Shown here one piece after another: positions 12,340-23,668 of a stretch of DNA of 64,000 nucleotides (the stretch's first letter is position 1; every line of letters starts with the position of its first letter). Source of the DNA: Elymus sibiricus (taxonomy: Eukaryota > Streptophyta > Magnoliopsida > Poales > Poaceae); the NCBI GenBank assembly GCA_039707655.1, contig CM077666.1:287855166-287919165 (forward strand). The letters are read 5' to 3'. The notes under the pieces were generated by a model, which saw only the letters and a list, made by a program, of their open reading frames with translations, searched no databases and was not told where the DNA came from. The translations under genes and the position numbers were made by a program.

Positions 12340-15300
12340 CTCGTAATAATGTCGATAGACCACCTAGGAAACATTCATCAAGGGGAATTTCAGGATACCT
12401 TCAAAACACAATTCCATAACTATTTTCCTTTAATTCATCAAAAGGAAAATATAACATTGAACGAAACCTTCGTGGTCCAACTAGATGTCAGACAACTAGC
12501 ATCGATCCGCTCAAAATCTTCAACTGACCAATATGGTAATACCAAAGGAAGGAGGAGGCGAAGGCACTCGACATTCATGTCTTGTTGGGGCGCTAGGATG
12601 GTCAGTGCACACGAATGAGTTGCCGGAGCATGGTGCTCAGGGCGGCTTCGCGAGCGATTGCGTTCGAGTGGTTCTCTCACATTGTCCTCTGTGTCAAAGG
12701 AACGACAAAGGACAGCTCGAAGGACGCGCGCGGGTGATGCTTCGACGTGGAACTATAGGAGACCTGCAGACAGAACTAACCATCGTATTACGTCAAAATA
12801 ATATATTTTTCACTAGACTCTTAAGTTCAAACCAGCGACAATGTAAAAATCCTTTTGTGACATTTTTAGGCTATCCGCCAAATCCTCAGTGCGCTCGGCT
12901 GGGATGGTGGGACCGTAGGCCTAGTTAGCCAGGGGGATGCCCCCGTCTTTGCTGCTTTCTGGGGGTGGGTCATGGTTGCCTCTTTACTGTGCCAGCGGGA
13001 CATGAGTCGGCTTTACCGTCTATGGGCCACCTTCGTTCATGACAAGGCATGACTTTGCGGTTGTCGGGGTCGCGCTCTCACGTTATTGTGTCGGATACGG
13101 ATCGAGGCGTCTACAGGTGGGTTGTCGGAAGGCCGTGACCGGCTGGATTATGTCGGGCTAGGGTTGAAGGAAGGACTTCACCTCCTACTTCCGTGCTTGC
13201 TTTGTCGTGAATGGTCTCGGAGACATGGATGCCACCGAAGAAAGGAGGAGGCGGTGGCACCAGACATCCATGTCTTATTGGGGCGCTAGGAGGGTCGGTG
13301 CGCATGATTGACTCCACTCCAACCACCCTCCATACTCAAAAAAATCCCCGCCACCGCCGGCCGTTGGCTGCGGGTCCTTTTGTCCCTCCTCCTGGGAAGG
13401 TGGCGGCGTGGGGCGGCAGCTATAGGGAGGGGGCGCGGCATGAGCGCAGGGTGTGGCGGTGCGACGATGTTGTTGCGCGTGCTTACGGTGTGCTCTTGGG
13501 ACGTCATGCAACATGTAGCTAGATGACGGCGTGGCCTGGCCTCAGTGCGCTAGGCTGGGATGGTGGGGTCGTAGGCCTAGTTGGCCAGGGGGATGCTCTC
13601 GTCTTTGCTGCTTTCTGGAGATGGGTCCTGGTTGCCTCTTTACCGTGCCAGCGGGACATGAGTCGGCTTTACCGTCTATGGGATCGAAGGAAGGCCCTCA
13701 CCTCCTACTTCCGTGGTCGCTTTGTCATGAAGGGTCTCGGAGACATGGAAGCCGGGGCGACCCCCGAACAACGACATGTGTGTGGTCAAGGGCATTGAAC
13801 ACAACTTTTGTGGCCCAAGTAGATGTCAGACAACTAGCATCGATCCGTTCAAAATCTTCATATGACCAATACAGTAACACCGAAGAAAGGAGGTGGCGGC
13901 GGCACAATAGATCCATGTCTTATTGGTTCGCTAGGACAGCTCGAAGGACATGCGCGGGTGATGCTCCGACGTGGAACTGTACGAGATCTGCAAACATAAC
14001 TAACCAACGGTTTGCGTGGGCTTAGCAGCGGCCGTCTGCAGACACTAGGTTGTGGCCACCACGTCCACCTGTACTGGAAGTTTTTTTACTAAGTTGTTAA
14101 GTTCAAAATAGACGTTTGCTCAGCGGCGCCCGTCTGCAGACACCAGGTTGTGGCCACCATGTCCACTTAGCGGGATGGCCGTCACTAGGGGTCAAAAGAA
14201 GGCCTTCAACTAGCATCGATCTGTTCAAAATCTTCATCTCACCAATAGACTGTAACACCGAAGGAAGGAGGAGGCGGCGGCACCAGACATCCATGTCTTG
14301 TTGGGCGCTAGGAGGGTTGGTGTGTACGAATGAGTTGTCGGAGCGTTGTGCTCAGGGCGGCATCACCGGCGGGTGACGAGGACAGCTCGAAGGACATGCG
14401 CGGGTGATGCTCCGACGTGGAATTGTACGAGATCCTCAGACAAAACTAACCAACGGTTGCGTCAGAAGATTTTTTTATTAGGTTGTTAAGTTCAAAACAG
14501 CGAAAACGAATAGCGTCAGAAAAAAGGTTGGCTTAGCAGCGGCCGTCTACAGACACTAGGTTGTGGCCACCACGTCCACCTGTACTGGAAGTGGACACAT
14601 GCGTCAGGGCTACTTAGCGGGATGGCCGTGACTGGGTGGCTGATGTCGGGCTAGGGTCGAAGGAAGGCCTTCAGCTCCTACTTCCGCGGTTGCTTTGTCA
14701 TGAAGGGCCTCGGAGACATGGATGCCAGGGCGATCCTCGAACAACGACATGTCTGTGGTCAACGGCATTGAACACAACGTTCGTGGTCCAACTAGATATC
14801 GGACAACTAGCATCGATCTGTTCAAAATCTTCATCTCACCAATATGGTAACACTGAAGGAAGGAGGAGGCGGCGGCACCAGACATCCATGTCTTGTTGGG
14901 CGCTAGGAGGGTTGGTGTGCACGAATGAGTTGCCGGAGCATTGTGCTCAGGCCGGCATCGCCGGCGGGCAAGGGGGATAGCTCGAAGGACACACGCGGGT
15001 GATGCTCCGACGTGGAACTGTACGAGATCTGTAGACAGAACTAACCAACGGTTTGCGTCACAAAAACGGTTTGCTCAGCGACGACCGTCTGCAGACACTA
15101 GGTTGTGGCCACCACGTCCACCTGGACTCGAGGTGGACGCATGCGTCAGTGTTACTTAGCGGGATGGCCGTGATCGGGTGGCTGTTGTTGGGCTAGGGGT
15201 CGAAGAAGGCCTTCAGCTCCTACTTCCGTGGTTGCTTTGTCGTGAAGGGCCTCGGAGACATGGATGTCGGAGCGATCCCCGCACAACGACATGTCTGTGG

Positions 15301-15850
15301 TCAACGGCATTGAACACAACCTTCGAGGTCCAACTAGATGTCGGACAACTAGCATCGATCCGTTCAAAATATTCATCTGACCAATATGGTAACACCGAAG
15401 GAAGGAGGAGGCGATGGCACCAGACATCCATGTCTTGTTGGGGCGCCGAGAGGGTCGGTGTGCACGAATGAGTTGCCAGAGCGTTGTGCTCAGCGCGGCT
15501 TCACGGGCGGGCGAGGTGGACAGCTCGAAGGACGCACGCGGGTGATGCTTCAACGTGGAACTGTACGAGATCTGCAGTCAGAACTAACCAACGGTTTGCG
15601 TCGGAAGAATTCTTTTTACTAGGCTGTTAAGTTCAAACCAGCGACAACGTAAAAATCCTTTTGTGACATTTTGAGGCTATCCGCCCAGTCCCCGCAGGCA
15701 CTAGGGGAGAATCCTAGCACGCATCCGCTCCAAACAACTTCCGGCCTAAAAAAATCTACGCCGTCGTCGGAGGGCGGCTGCGGGGCCTTTTGTCCCTCCT
15801 TCTCGGAAGGTAGCGGCGCGGGGCTGCAGCTCCGGGGAGGGGGTGGGGCA
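12340..15850. repeat. Tandem array (~0.55-0.6 kb unit) with antisense transposon-exon pieces
   Basis: Five copies of a shared segment start near 12509, 13848, 14222, 14821 and 15362, so spacings are 1339, 374, 599 and 541 bp. Shared blocks include GGTTGTGGCCACCACGTCCA, ACGTGGAACTGTACGAGATC and AGGAGGAGGCG. On the minus strand each copy encodes a piece such as FERIDASCLTSSWTTK, which matches EERIDG-type residues of the gene at 8730 (IERIDGSCPTSRCSTK). The first copy (12350-12545) extends this match to ~200 bp. A larger GC-rich block at 13310-13450 recurs at 15720-15850. Open frames here are by-products of base composition. Confidence 0.65.
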
Positions 15851-16907
15851 TGACTTCAAAATTGTACTGAAGTCCGCCATATACTATGCATTAATTTTTT
15901 TAGATATGAATGCTAATTGTGCATTCCTAGTGACTGCTTTCTCAAAGGGGCGGTACCAAGAACTACACCCAAGATCGATAAACATGGATTTTACGGGGAT
16001 AAACAAGATCTATACCATGCCTCATGAAATTAATGTATATTTCACATTAGAAGGAGAAGATGAATAATTACCAATGAATGTGGAGAAACACAATTTAAAA
16101 ATGGCAGGAAAAATTATAGGCTTTGCTACATTTTTTGCGACATGTTCTCTACTGTATAATTACTTAGTTGTTTGTTTAAGTAATTAGTTTTAGTTGATCT
16201 AATTACTCGTAAGCAGTTTTGAAAGGGTGAGCAACAGAAACGCGAACCACCTACTCAATAACTGCATTGTTTCAGGCCGCCGTGTGGCTGCATGCAGCTA
16301 AAGGTGCCCATGCAACCTTCGGTGGAGAGATTAATTTTTTATGTGCCTTGGTTCGCTATAAAACGGGAACATTGTTGAGAGGTGTAACCTACGAGCCTAG
16401 CACATGCACGACTTGAGTAGGATAATAGAATACTCTATTATTAACCATGGCTCAGTAAAAGAAGGAAAAGTGTGTCGATAGGTGTACCCTAGGACATATC
16501 ACATGCGTATCAATATAGGCAGCATAGCCTTCAGTACGATTTATGCGGTGAATGGCCAGCGGTTGCGGCGGCTTCTTGGCATAGCTAGCGAGGTACATAA
16601 TCCTGGCTGGCTCACCATTGGCATGCGTGTTCGAATGAACAAGCTGGAACAGTACACGCACGGTGGTCGAGAAGTTGACTACAGACTGCACCGCCTCAAC
16701 GGTACTTTCTTCATCCAACTGTGACTACCGGAGGTGTCGTGCCGATGGTGCAAGCTAGCTCGAACAAGTGTACACGAAACGGAAGTACAATGGTGGCGCA
16801 CCACCTTAACGTGCGGTCACGAGCACATTTACTCACACCGACTCATTCAACCAACCACGCATAGGGTCATTACATATGCTGCATGGGACCGGTGAGCGTT
16901 GGGACAC
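15851..16907. other. Region upstream of RPA32-like gene, no gene supported
   Basis: A short plus-strand frame ending at 16067 (TAFSKGRYQELHPRSINMDF) looks protein-like and could be a last-exon fragment, but no splice partners or family were recognised. Another open frame at 16482-16724 has no domain. The remainder holds nothing I can identify. Confidence 0.35.
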
Positions 16908-16914
16908 TATAAAA
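16908..16914 (+). promoter_or_regulatory. TATA box of RPA32-like gene
   Basis: TATAAAA lies 62 bp before the ATG at 16970, the normal plant spacing for a start site about 30 bp downstream. Confidence 0.6.
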
Positions 16915-16969
16915 TCTCCACTGTAGGAAGGTTTGACAGATCAAACAGAGGGCAAAGAAAACTAGAAAC

Positions 16970-18492
16970 ATGTCGGAACCAGCGAGGCGAGCAGGGAAGG
17001 AGGTGTTCGAGCCTAAGATAGAGGAGACCCAGCGCACCAAGCGCGAAAGCTCGCCATTGTACACGGCCAAGGTAAAATATTAATATCTTACAAGGTTTCT
17101 AAACCCTAATGTTATATTTATAGTACAACACCGAACGATTTTGGTGTAGGAGTATAGGGACGACATCATCCTATCCGTGACAGTGAAGCAGATTTGGGAT
17201 GGCGCTAAGGGAGCTGCACCCGGAGATGACCCTGTCATAAACAATCGTCGCCCAAGCACGGTTAGTTTCTGCTTATTAGCTCATAAAAATGATGCTTATG
17301 AGTATGCTACAACAGAATTCAATTACATTATGGTTTGAATGGTTTGGACTAAATCAGGTACGACTGTGTGCGCGGCTACTAAACAGCAAATCAGACGCGT
17401 ACCAGTACAGCTGTGTGCTAGATGACGGCACGAGACGTGTGAAAGCGAAATTATGGTGGAGTTTCAAATACTATTCGAAAAAATTATCCTCTTTCGACAA
17501 TTTGTTTAGTACTACTGTAGCATACTTAAATATAACTATAAAATATTTTGATCACATTTAAAATTACATCCGAGCGCAAGTTTATGTATGATTTTATCTG
17601 ACTTTCTGTACAGGTTATCTTCACCAGTGGAAGAGGCGATCATAAAGAATTTAAGGTCAATAAAAAAAGACTGATCTTAAAGAGAACAGTTTTTTTTAGT
17701 TTATATATATAATATATTCATAAAACCTAATCATTGCGCAGGGACAATGACTATGTCAAAGTTAGTGGAAGGCCTAATATGATGACTGATGGACCTCATA
17801 TCTCTATTTATAACATACAGTAAGTTTTTAATCTGTAACGTCATTTGTTTTTAATCTGTAATTTTTTGCTGGTTTTTTTATTGCTGTATAATATTATTTT
17901 TTTCTATCCATCAGTAAAGTGACAAATTACAATGACATCACCCACCACTTCCTACAAGCTATCTATGAGCACCTGGAGATGGCCAAGGCATGATTAATCA
18001 TTTATAATAAATTTGTTTTCAGAAAAATTTATACGTTATCTATTAGAGTTATATTTAGGTATTTTATTATTTCATTCTTGCACAGACTGATGCCGCTGCT
18101 GATCGTGCGTCAAAGAATAAAAAACCAACATCTGATGACATTGTCAACGTTGTCGAAACAATAAAAGAATTCGAGCATAGGTAAAAGCTTTATTTGTGAA
18201 ATTTAGTCGTTTTATTGAGAGATGTATTAATGACAATATATCGTTCTCTTGCAGCGATGGCGAGAAAGGTACACCTATCAGCTATATATTAGAAATGCTT
18301 AAAATAGAGGAGCCTGTGGCAAGGTAAAATAGTGAAATATGAACTTTTTCGACAAAACGCATGTTGTTTGCATTGGAGACGATTGAAATTTACGTTTATG
18401 TTTTTTTATTGTGCAGAGAGGCCTTGGCCATATTGCTTGAGATTGGAGAAATTTATACAACAGTGGACAACAACCATTTCAAGGCCATTTGA
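16970..18492 (+). CDS. Replication protein A 32-kDa subunit-like (RPA32/RPA2)
   Basis: Nine exons join in phase to 244 aa: 16970-17071, 17150-17260, 17358-17460, 17628-17655, 17742-17819, 17915-17987, 18086-18180, 18255-18323, 18417-18492. The central OB fold is seen as SVTVKQIWD, VRLCARLLN, VLDDGTRRVKAKLW, YVKVSGRPN and KVTNYNDITHHFLQAIYEHL. The C-terminal winged helix reads VVETIKEFEH to YTTVDNNHFKAI. RPA32 is the middle subunit of the single-strand DNA-binding heterotrimer in replication and repair. The protein is shorter than usual (about 270-290 aa): the Ser/Gly-rich N-terminal phosphorylation tail is reduced. Eight splice junction pairs were inspected; the intron after exon 6 has a GC donor (AAG|GCATGA). 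Whether it is expressed cannot be told, but the frame is intact. Confidence 0.8.
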
Positions 18493-19595
18493 CAAAAAAA
18501 AAATCTATCTTTGAGGGAAAGGAGTGTTGTGGGATGGAGGGCGTGGGTGTTGCCCTGGTTCATGCCAGAAGTTTCGGATTATTAATGTAGTAGTATTCCC
18601 AATGGGGATTAGTAGTACTGTTCTCCATGTTTCCCTATGATTGTTGTCTGAAACTTTTAGGAAGCATTCTATCGATCCCCCTAATAAAATAAAGTTAGCA
18701 GTATTGTAGTTTGTTCCAGAACAGCAGCACGTGCTGCATTAGTGTTCAGCTGTGACAATACCTGTACTACAGCTGGTAAATTCAGTGTTAAGATTTGCTT
18801 TCATTCTGATGTTATTCGTTTACTTTTTTACCAAGCATAAAATATGAATTTCAAGGGGTGAACCGTGATTAGATGGAATAACATACTCAATAAAAATAAC
18901 ATAAGAAGCGGGTACAGGAGAATGGGGTGGATAAGGGTACATGCAAAGCGTATTTTTAGGGGGGTGAGGCGGCCGGGTACATGAAGTGGTGGCCATCGTT
19001 GCGAGAAAAGGAAAAGTTGTGGTCCGATAAGTTGTGTCATCGGAGGTAACCGGCGTGACAAGATGAAAAGGCGATCGTCTGCGTGTCTCGTCGAGAAAAA
19101 GGTTGGCTGTTTGGATTAGGGGGTGAATGTTGGATTAATCCAAACTGATGTAGTAGAATAAATATTAATTGTAATAGGATTTGCATGTCGTGTGTTAGTA
19201 GTACGAGTCTTGTCCGTGTCCAAGTGTTTTTACCAAGAATAGTACTAGGTACGGTTTGAGTCCATGTGATTAGATTAGGAAAGCTTGGACAGATCTTTGT
19301 ATTTGAGTCGGTTTAGTTCACGAGTCAGCTTTTGGGTTGGCAGTCAAGGCTGCATCTATATAAGCAGCGGTAGTCGTGAGTTTTGTAACACCGTGAAAAA
19401 TATTGAGGAATAAAAAGAGAGAAAAGAGGGGCGCGACACGTGCCCTTGGCTATAAGTTTTTCTGTTCGTGTGATTTGATGTGATCGATCCTAAGGATGAA
19501 AAGCCAACAGTACATGCGCGGCTAAGCTATCACATCAACGCTAATGAAAGTAAATGAAGGTAGTACATAGGATCACCACAGTGGGACAGCCACAA
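18493..19595. other. Intergenic between RPA32-like and GRF genes
   Basis: The first part is the RPA32-like 3' flank. The stretch 19190-19515 has LTR-promoter character: a TATATAAG box near 19356 followed by AATAAA at about 19410. But no matching partner LTR or target duplication was found. Nothing else is recognised. Confidence 0.35.
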
Positions 19596-20010
19596 CTAAG
19601 ACTTGAACACCAAATATGACATCAGGATGGCCAGAACTATGCAAAATGACGAGTTCAACATACGAACAAGCTCGACCAAGTTGACCAGTTCCGCGCCTTG
19701 ACCAGGAGCACGGAGAACGTTGCGGGCGAAGTGTGGTGCTGGAGGCGGAGCTGGATTGAACTCATCTGCCCAACGCCAGAAAGGGCAGTCCTGCGACATT
19801 GGCACTTTGATTAGCAAAACCAGCGGCTGGTCGTATTTTTTTCAGATGCGAAAATGTTGTACTTACCGGATGGTTCACACACTTGAAGAAATATCTATTT
19901 GGATTGCGAGAGGTGTTTGACCGATACACGTACACCTCCGCAGAGCAATACGGACAGACGAACGGCGCCCGCTCACCGCCGGGAGTCCTAGGCGGCGTGC
20001 ACTGACTCAT
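19596..20010 (-). CDS. GRF-type zinc finger protein with C-terminal membrane tail (copy 1)
   Basis: Two exons, 20010-19867 and 19790-19596, encode about 112 aa. The GRF zinc finger spans the splice: CPYCSAEVYVYRSNTSRNP, then RYFFKC, then CPFWRWADEF, giving the Cys/Cys/Cys/Cys pattern with the conserved Arg-Asn-Pro and Trp-Asp/Ala-Asp-Glu parts. The end is a hydrophobic helix (FCIVLAILMSYLVF) before KS, suggesting a tail anchor. GRF fingers bind nucleic acid in some proteins (TOP3, APEX2, NEIL3), but small grass GRF-membrane proteins have no assigned role that I know of. ATG 20025 is an alternative in-frame start; 20010 is chosen because it gives the same 48-codon first exon as copy 2. Confidence 0.75.
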
Positions 20011-20957
20011 GGCCGCGCTCGTCAAGGAATGGAGATAGTATCTAGCAGTACAGGGAAGGGGGTGCAGCGCTCAAGCCCTGAGGTGGGGTGTGTGTGTGGA
20101 GAGGAACTATAGCCGGCCTCACCCTTATATTCAGATGTTGGAGCAGTATAAAATAGAGATAGGATGCCACGATTTCTCCTGCATGGTATACACGTCGCAC
20201 GGGATGCCTTCACCCGGTCATTTGTCAATTAAACAGTGCAAAGGGTCCTACAAAGACAACGTTCGTCTACAGTAGCAAATTCCATATAGGCTAAATATAC
20301 AAGTGTTTTACAACATGGTACAAATAAACAAGTCTTAGGCAAAAATAATGCTTCGCATCCCACGATCATCATGATAAAACAATACCCGACACACAATTAT
20401 GTATACAGAAAATATATAAAATTAGTTCAAATTATTCAGTAATATAAATTTAGTTAAATAGCCAAAGTATATATTTTTGAATAATGAGCTATGTCTCAGG
20501 TTGGCAAGTATCTCAACTATGCAAGTGATTTCTATTTTGTCTCTTTTATATCAGATATTGCTGACCATTTGTCTCAATATCATCTAAAAACAGATCGAAA
20601 AAATAGTATTTTTTTTAGCGGGTGGCAAAATAAAAGTTTGTATTTGATAAGCAAAAGGTAGTAAATAAATTTTATCTATATCATCTAAAATCTCCGGCAG
20701 ATATTCACGCACACATGCGACCAGTCACTATGAAGTTTGAAAGCCGACGTGCACCACATGAAGTCAAATCATAAAATTGAAAAGCAGACCAACAACGGAA
20801 TCTCAGAGCTGACTTTCTGTTGTTGAACTATGGTAGATTTTTTTCGCCTTGCTAATTCCATGAGAAAATAAAGCTGACTAATGTTATTGCTCGGTTCTCA
20901 CCAAAAAAGTGTAAACGGTGATTAGATGGCTGGAACATTTATCTCAATAGATCAAAT

Positions 20958-21552
20958 AAAAATGTTTTTTATTTCCTCTGCTGACCCCTTTACCATGATG
21001 TGCGGGAAGTAGTCCGGATGATAGATCATGCAATTTTCCAGGAGGCAGGAAATGATTCATTTTATTATTATGTCCAGGAGGTGAGCTCTGGTTTTCGAAA
21101 ATAAAGAGGTAGTAAATAAATTGTCTATATCTGCTCTAAAATAACTCCGCCAATTCCTAACGCACACATGCATGCAACCAATCACTACAAAATTAGAAAG
21201 CCGACGGCACCTCCCTCCAGCACTTATCCCATACAAACAACATGCACCAAGAACGGAAACCAAACAAACGAAGTTTACTTAGTTCGGGTAGATTTTGCTA
21301 CGAAGTTTACTTTAGTAACTGCTTCAGTCTATCAAAAAAGTTTCGCAAAAAGCTTACTAATCTTTTTTGTTCAGTTATGGTGGTATTGGTTGAAGTGAGA
21401 AGAAAGAGAGATTCAAAACCAGAGCTCACCTCCTGGACATAATAATAAAATGAATCATTTCCTGCCTCCTGGAAAATTGCATGATCTATCATCCGGACTA
21501 CTTCCCGCACATCATGGTAAAGGGGTCAGCAGAGGAAATAAAAAACATTTTT
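20958..21552. repeat. 134-bp near-perfect inverted repeat
   Basis: 20958-21091 and 21419-21552 are reverse complements with no difference that I can see, separated by 327 bp. Both carry the array marker GATGTGCGGGAAGTAGTCCG. The identity contrasts with the degenerate copies around it and indicates recent inversion or copying. Confidence 0.75.
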
Positions 21553-21603
21553 TTGCTTTCCAAATAGTAGTTATCAAAGACGCTACGAATGTGAAAACAA
21601 TAA

Positions 21604-22302
21604 GGCCTCCTTTGGTTTGGAGGAATCTTGTAGGAATTTCATAGGATAGGATTTCTACATGAAAGTTTTCTTTAGAGCCCTTTGGTTTGTAGGAATAGAA
21701 TCCTATTCCTATGGAGGAATTCTTCCTATCCTCCACGTTTCATAGGATATTAAGTTCAAACCAACGATAATAAAATGAAGGAATTCTTCCTATTCCTATG
21801 GAGGAATTCTTCCTGTCCTCTCATAATAAGGAATCTTGTGGTTCATAGGATAGGATTATCATAGGAATAGGAAACTTGTAGGAAATGAGATGACATGCAT
21901 CTCAAATCCTATGAGTAGGATTAGGAAAAAGATGTCATTTGGTTCACATCATAGAAATTTTTCCATTGAGTCTAGGCACTTTTTTATTTTCCTTTGAAAT
22001 GTGGAGGATAGGAACCAATCCTATGTAGGAATAGGAATGCATTCCTATGAACCAAAGGGCTCTAAAGGAAAAATTCCTACAAGAATCCCATCCTATAGAA
22101 TTCTTGTGAAGCATTTTTTGCCTCTGGAAATTTGCATGATTTATCATTAAACATTAGCTTAGACTCACTGGTAAAAATACTATGATGCAAACCAAAGGGC
22201 ATCTTCTTTCCTAATCCTATTCATAGGATTTTAAATGCATGCATCTCATTTTCTATGACTTTCGTATACCTATTATTCTCCTACCCTTTGAACCAAAGGA
22301 GG
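21604..22302. mobile_element. Tourist-type MITE cluster, rearranged
   Basis: It starts GGCCTCCTTTGGTTT after TAA and ends AACCAAAGGAGG. Internally there are many CATAGGATAGGAA/TTCCTATCC palindromic pieces and an internal terminus (GAACCAAAGGGCTC). At ~700 bp it is over twice the length of the clean copy at 23366, so I read it as nested or rearranged copies of one family. Confidence 0.55.
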
Positions 22303-23365
22303 CTATACATAAAGTTGAAAAGGTAGTCATCAGAACCATGAGGAAGATGCATGATTGATCATCTGGACTACTTCCCGCACACTAATCATCTACTCATAAA
22401 AGGTGATTAGATGGCTGAAACATTTATGTCAATAGATCAAATAAAAAATACTTTTGGAGAATCAAGATGTAGTAAATAAATTGTCTACATCTCCTGTGAA
22501 CTAACTCCACCAATTCTTAAGGCACACATGCAACCAGTCACTACATAATTAGAAAACCGACGACACATCCCTCCCGCACTTATCCCATACACACAACTTG
22601 CACCAAGAACGGAAACCCAAAAAAAGAAGTTTACTTAGTTCGGTCGTGGTAGATTTTGCTGCCTAGCTTATTTTCATGAGCTGTTTCCGTCTATCAAAGA
22701 AGTTTCGAAAAAAGCTTACTAATCTTTTTTGTCCGGTTATGGTGATATTGGATGAAATGAGAAGAAAGAGTGATTCAAAACAAGAGCTCACCTACTGGAC
22801 CTCATAATAAAATGAAGCATTTGTTGCCTCTGGAAATTTGCATGATTTGATCATCCGAACTACTTCCTGCACATCACTCTCGATGATAACCATGGTAAAC
22901 AGATACCACCCTGCATCGGCAAAGGAAATAAGAAACATTTTTTTGCTTTCCAAATAGTGGTTATCAAGGATGCTACGAATGTGAAAACAATAAACAAATA
23001 TTGGAGGCTATACATAAAGTTGAAAAGGTATTCATCAAAAACATCAGGAAGATGCATGATTGATCATTCGGACTACTTCCGGCACATCAATCACGATGAT
23101 TAACCTAGAAGACATATGCTATCCTGGGTCGGCAGAGGAACTAAAAAGATTTTTTTTTGCTTTTCAAATAATGGTTATAAAAGAGGCCAAATAGCATAAT
23201 CCTTCTTGGAGGCTATACATAAAGCTGAAAAGGTAGTCATCAAACCTATGAGGAAGATTTTGCCCACTCGTCAAAAATAGCATAATGCTTCTTCTTGGTT
23301 TCTTAGGTCAGCATGTTGACTTAAATAGTGGTTATCAAAGATTGCTACGAATCTCAAAACAATAA

Positions 23366-23668
23366 GGCCTCCTTTGCTTTTGGAGGAATCTTGTAGGAAT
23401 TTCATAGGATAGGATTTCTATAGGAAAATTTTCTTTATAGCCCTTTGCTCTATAGGAATAGAATCCTATTCCTACGGAGGAATTCTTCATATCCTCAACA
23501 TTTCACAAGAAATAAACATTAGCCTAGACTCAATGGTAATAATCCTATGGTGTGAACCAAAGGGCATCTTCTTTCCTAATCCTATTCATAGGATTTGAAA
23601 TACATGCATTTCATTTCCTATGACTTTCCTATTCCTATTTTTTCCTACCCTATGAACCAAAGGAGGAC
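23366..23668. mobile_element. Tourist-type MITE (303 bp, TAA target duplication)
   Basis: Termini are GGCCTCCTTTG and CAAAGGAGGAC, with TAA directly repeated at 23363-23365 and 23669-23671. Uninserted array units read AATAAACAAATATTGGAGG at the same place, which confirms the insertion point. The 3-bp TAA duplication places it with PIF/Harbinger MITEs. Confidence 0.65.

Noticed and set aside
13086..15622. Many 60-160-codon frames in the GC-rich tandem array
   Set aside because: They recur with the repeat unit, shift frame between units and have no domain; the only recognisable coding trace is the antisense transposon exon.
16482..16724. 80-codon plus-strand frame before the RPA32-like gene
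   Set aside because: No domain, no TATA box in place and no continuation by splicing.
19190..19515. Possible LTR (TATATAAG and AATAAA, TG start, CA end)
   Set aside because: The 5-bp flanks do not match and no second LTR or internal region is present.
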